Shown here piece after piece: positions 22,270 to 22,862 of a DNA stretch of 22,862 bases. Numbering within the stretch: the first letter of the stretch is position 1; each line of letters begins with the position of its first letter. The translations under genes were made by a program, and so were the position numbers. The notes under the pieces were generated by a model that saw only the letters and a program-made list of their open reading frames with translations, did not search any database and was not told the origin of the DNA. Origin of the DNA: CALAED01 sp937891035 (lineage in GTDB: Bacteria; Actinomycetota; Actinomycetes; Streptosporangiales; Streptosporangiaceae); assembly GCA_035642125.1 (NCBI GenBank), contig DASQSZ010000405.1, positions 1 through 22,862 on the forward strand, read 5' to 3'.

Positions 22270-22487
22270 GTTCCGCTCGTGCGCCTTCAGCAGCTCATCC
22301 AGGAGCGCGACATGCGATCCGGGCTCTCGCCCCACCGCCCGAACATCTCCGTGCGCTGCCCGAGCGCTTCTTCCCACCGCCGTTGCATCGCCTCTTTGAC
22401 CCTGGCGCGCATGAGGTCGGAGACGTGACGTCCGCCGGGTACCCTAAAGATATTGCTGCCGCCGTTCTCCGGAACTGGCGGGCATTT

Positions 22488-22862
22488 TCAGCAGAACCCT
22501 CCGGTACGCGGCGGACTGGGGCCAGTCTTGGTGCCAGGAACGTCCACGGGAGAAGGGCATTGACGTTCTCGTCGCACTCGACCTCGTCGACCTTGCCCAG
22601 CAAGGCGCGTACGACGTCGTGATTCTCGCCTTTCATGACACCGACTGCCGACTTCGTTAAGGTGCGCGACCGCCGCGACTACTGGTGATCCACCGATGCA
22701 GCCCGACGGTCGCCAGAGAGCGCCTTGGTAGGCGCGGGGCGGGGGCGATCGCTGCCACGCGGTTTCCGGCGCTCGGCCCTAGCCAGCCCTGCGCTCCGGG
22801 TTCGCTTGCCCTCGATAGGGTGCTGTCCGGACAGCACGGTACAGCAGAGAAGTAGAGCAACA
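22488..22862. other. Right-edge region, no recognised gene
   Basis: A minus-strand frame starting at ATG 22636 begins MKGENHDVVRALLGKVDEV and looks protein-like for about 35 residues, then becomes Arg/Pro-rich and overlaps the integrase remnant out of frame. I do not recognise it; it may be a further decayed fragment of the same element. The rest shows no supported coding frame. An 18-bp palindrome lies near the edge (22820-22837). Confidence 0.45.
22820..22837. promoter_or_regulatory. 18-bp perfect palindrome, operator-like
   Basis: GTGCTGTCCGGACAGCAC is a perfect inverted repeat without a spacer. It is 25 bases from the right edge and may lie in the promoter of a gene outside the window. 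It has the form of a dimeric repressor operator, and repressor operators of this size occur in integrative elements. No regulator is visible. Confidence 0.45.

Larger units (their letters stand above)
22183..22487 (-). pseudogene. Frameshifted C-terminal remnant of a tyrosine integrase
   Basis: On the minus strand two adjacent frames look like the end of an actinomycete phage-type integrase. The upstream frame (22287-22487) reads HVSDLMRARVKEAMQRRW followed by EEALGQR, with GC-rich third positions. The downstream frame, ending at 22183, reads SHVALLDELLKAHERN. In intact integrases of this type an H-V-T/S-x-x-MR helix, a W-E-x-(A/S)L segment and an SPVAVLDELL segment follow one another in one frame; here a shift falls between them. 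The catalytic R..HxxR..Y part is not recognisable further upstream. It points towards tRNA-Pro, the usual place for an integrase next to its attachment site. This is my reading of motifs by eye, so the family assignment is moderate. Confidence 0.45.

Noticed and set aside
22537..22636. NALLPW segment in the minus-strand frame from 22636, resembling the end of IS66-type transposases
   Set aside because: Too short and without inverted repeats or other transposase motifs; similarity of six residues is not evidence.

Overview
The window is high-GC chromosomal DNA from an actinomycete. The supports are very GC-rich third codon positions, many GTG starts, a WhiB-family protein, a Crp/FNR regulator, a class A PBP with a PASTA domain and a MarP-type protease. 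From memory, the gene content matches the conserved block around M. tuberculosis Rv3667-Rv3683 (acs ... ephE, marP, nudix, nth, crp, MBL, ridA, the ArsA-like pair, whiB4, ponA2, phosphoesterase) and the Streptomyces crp-wblA region. The exact genus cannot be fixed from the sequence; a Streptosporangiales-like actinomycete is a guess.

Layout. 1-34 is probably the first codons of a leftward gene (possibly ssd-like), followed by about 1 kb with no convincing gene but several hairpins and palindromes. 1025-2008 (-) is a degenerate Fic-fold protein, divergent from acs (2426-4387). Then on + come a holin-like membrane protein, an epoxide-hydrolase-like alpha/beta hydrolase, a CoA-pyrophosphatase-type NUDIX protein and the MarP protease. 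DUF309 and endonuclease III lie on -, divergent from crp (+). A leftward cluster 14380->10831 encodes slipin, DUF4177 (51 aa), a RidA-family protein, a NUDT19-like NUDIX protein and a metallo-beta-lactamase-fold hydrolase. Divergent from it is the ArsA-like ATPase pair (14697-17280). wblA (-) and the PASTA PBP (+, 18108-20459) are divergent. YqeY (-) and a membrane-anchored metallophosphoesterase (+) follow, then tRNA-Pro(CGG) with a strong terminator.

The genes are mostly housekeeping: acetate activation, cofactor and DNA repair hydrolases, envelope protease and peptidoglycan synthesis, and redox and cAMP-type regulators. The right 650 bp is the only clearly accessory-looking part. Immediately beyond the tRNA, on the opposite strand, is what looks like the frameshifted C-terminus of a tyrosine integrase, with repeats and an 18-bp palindrome. 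This suggests the scar of an integrative element that used the tRNA-Pro site.

Other points of interest are a recurring TAnnnT box 6-7 nt upstream of six start codons (probable leaderless mRNAs), a 24-bp perfect palindrome and possible coupled small ORF between the two ArsA genes, a CACGTG palindrome followed by 14-bp iterons upstream of them, three isolated DnaA-box matches, and a Fic protein that lacks its catalytic histidine. I found no CRISPR array, complete insertion sequence or obvious defence system.
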